This document shows, one piece after another, positions 5,033-5,056 of a DNA stretch of 5,056 nt; position 1 is the first letter of the stretch; each line of letters begins with the position of its first letter. This DNA comes from GCA-2689995 sp964529325 (GTDB lineage: Bacteria > Fidelibacterota > Marinisomatia > SCGC-AAA003-L08 > GCA-2689995). Location: NCBI GenBank assembly GCA_964529325.1, contig CAZGWH010000089.1, forward strand, positions 1 through 5,056, written 5' to 3'. The position numbers and the translations under genes are program-made. The notes under the pieces are model-generated. The model saw only the letters and a program-made list of their open reading frames with translations. It did no database searches and had not been told where the DNA came from.

Positions 5033-5056
5033 CTTTATGTTAATTCTTTTCTGTTC

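Overview
The window looks like an ordinary chromosomal stretch from an AT-rich member of the FCB superphylum. Candidatus Marinimicrobia (SAR406 group) is my best guess and a marine Bacteroidetes the main alternative. The assignment rests mainly on the largest gene, which encodes a secreted protein with a type IX secretion (Por) C-terminal sorting domain (YPNPFNPVTTIKFGIP ... LQIYNINGR ... GLYFVKL ... QKLMLVK). It also carries a GCTDATANNYN-type cysteine motif common in surface proteins of these marine groups. Weak or absent Shine-Dalgarno sequences and strongly AT-rich spacers agree. The phylum call is from memory of protein style, not from a search.

Every supported gene lies on the minus strand, so transcription runs from high to low coordinates. 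From right to left: (i) a short upstream region with an 18-bp inverted repeat (5015-5032); (ii) a 779-residue secreted type IX cargo protein (2656-4995) made of a signal peptide, three Ig-like repeats, a two-cysteine linker, two copies of a GNNLIS/FILGQG/GWSGNL/GYW domain, a further beta-rich domain and the sorting domain; (iii) an AT-rich spacer of about 180 bp with a weak hairpin and a possible promoter; (iv) ddl, D-alanine-D-alanine ligase (1562-2473); (v) cysS, cysteinyl-tRNA synthetase (170-1561), whose ATG directly follows the ddl stop codon; (vi) a 115-bp spacer with a possible terminator, a possible promoter and a GC-rich islet; (vii) a tRNA-Thr(UGU) cut by the window edge.

ddl and cysS are housekeeping genes (peptidoglycan precursor synthesis and tRNA charging) and very probably form one transcript with translational coupling. 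The secreted protein looks like a separate unit with no evident functional link to them. The tRNA-Thr(UGU) running off the left edge may be the first gene of the classical tRNA-Thr-Tyr-Gly-Thr-tuf cluster, which cannot be confirmed here.

I see no defence system, CRISPR array, transposase or new multi-gene system. The most unusual feature is a perfect 28-bp palindrome (2826-2853), CpG-rich in an AT-rich gene and sitting in frame inside the sorting-domain coding sequence. It looks like a small palindromic repeat that has inserted into a protein gene.
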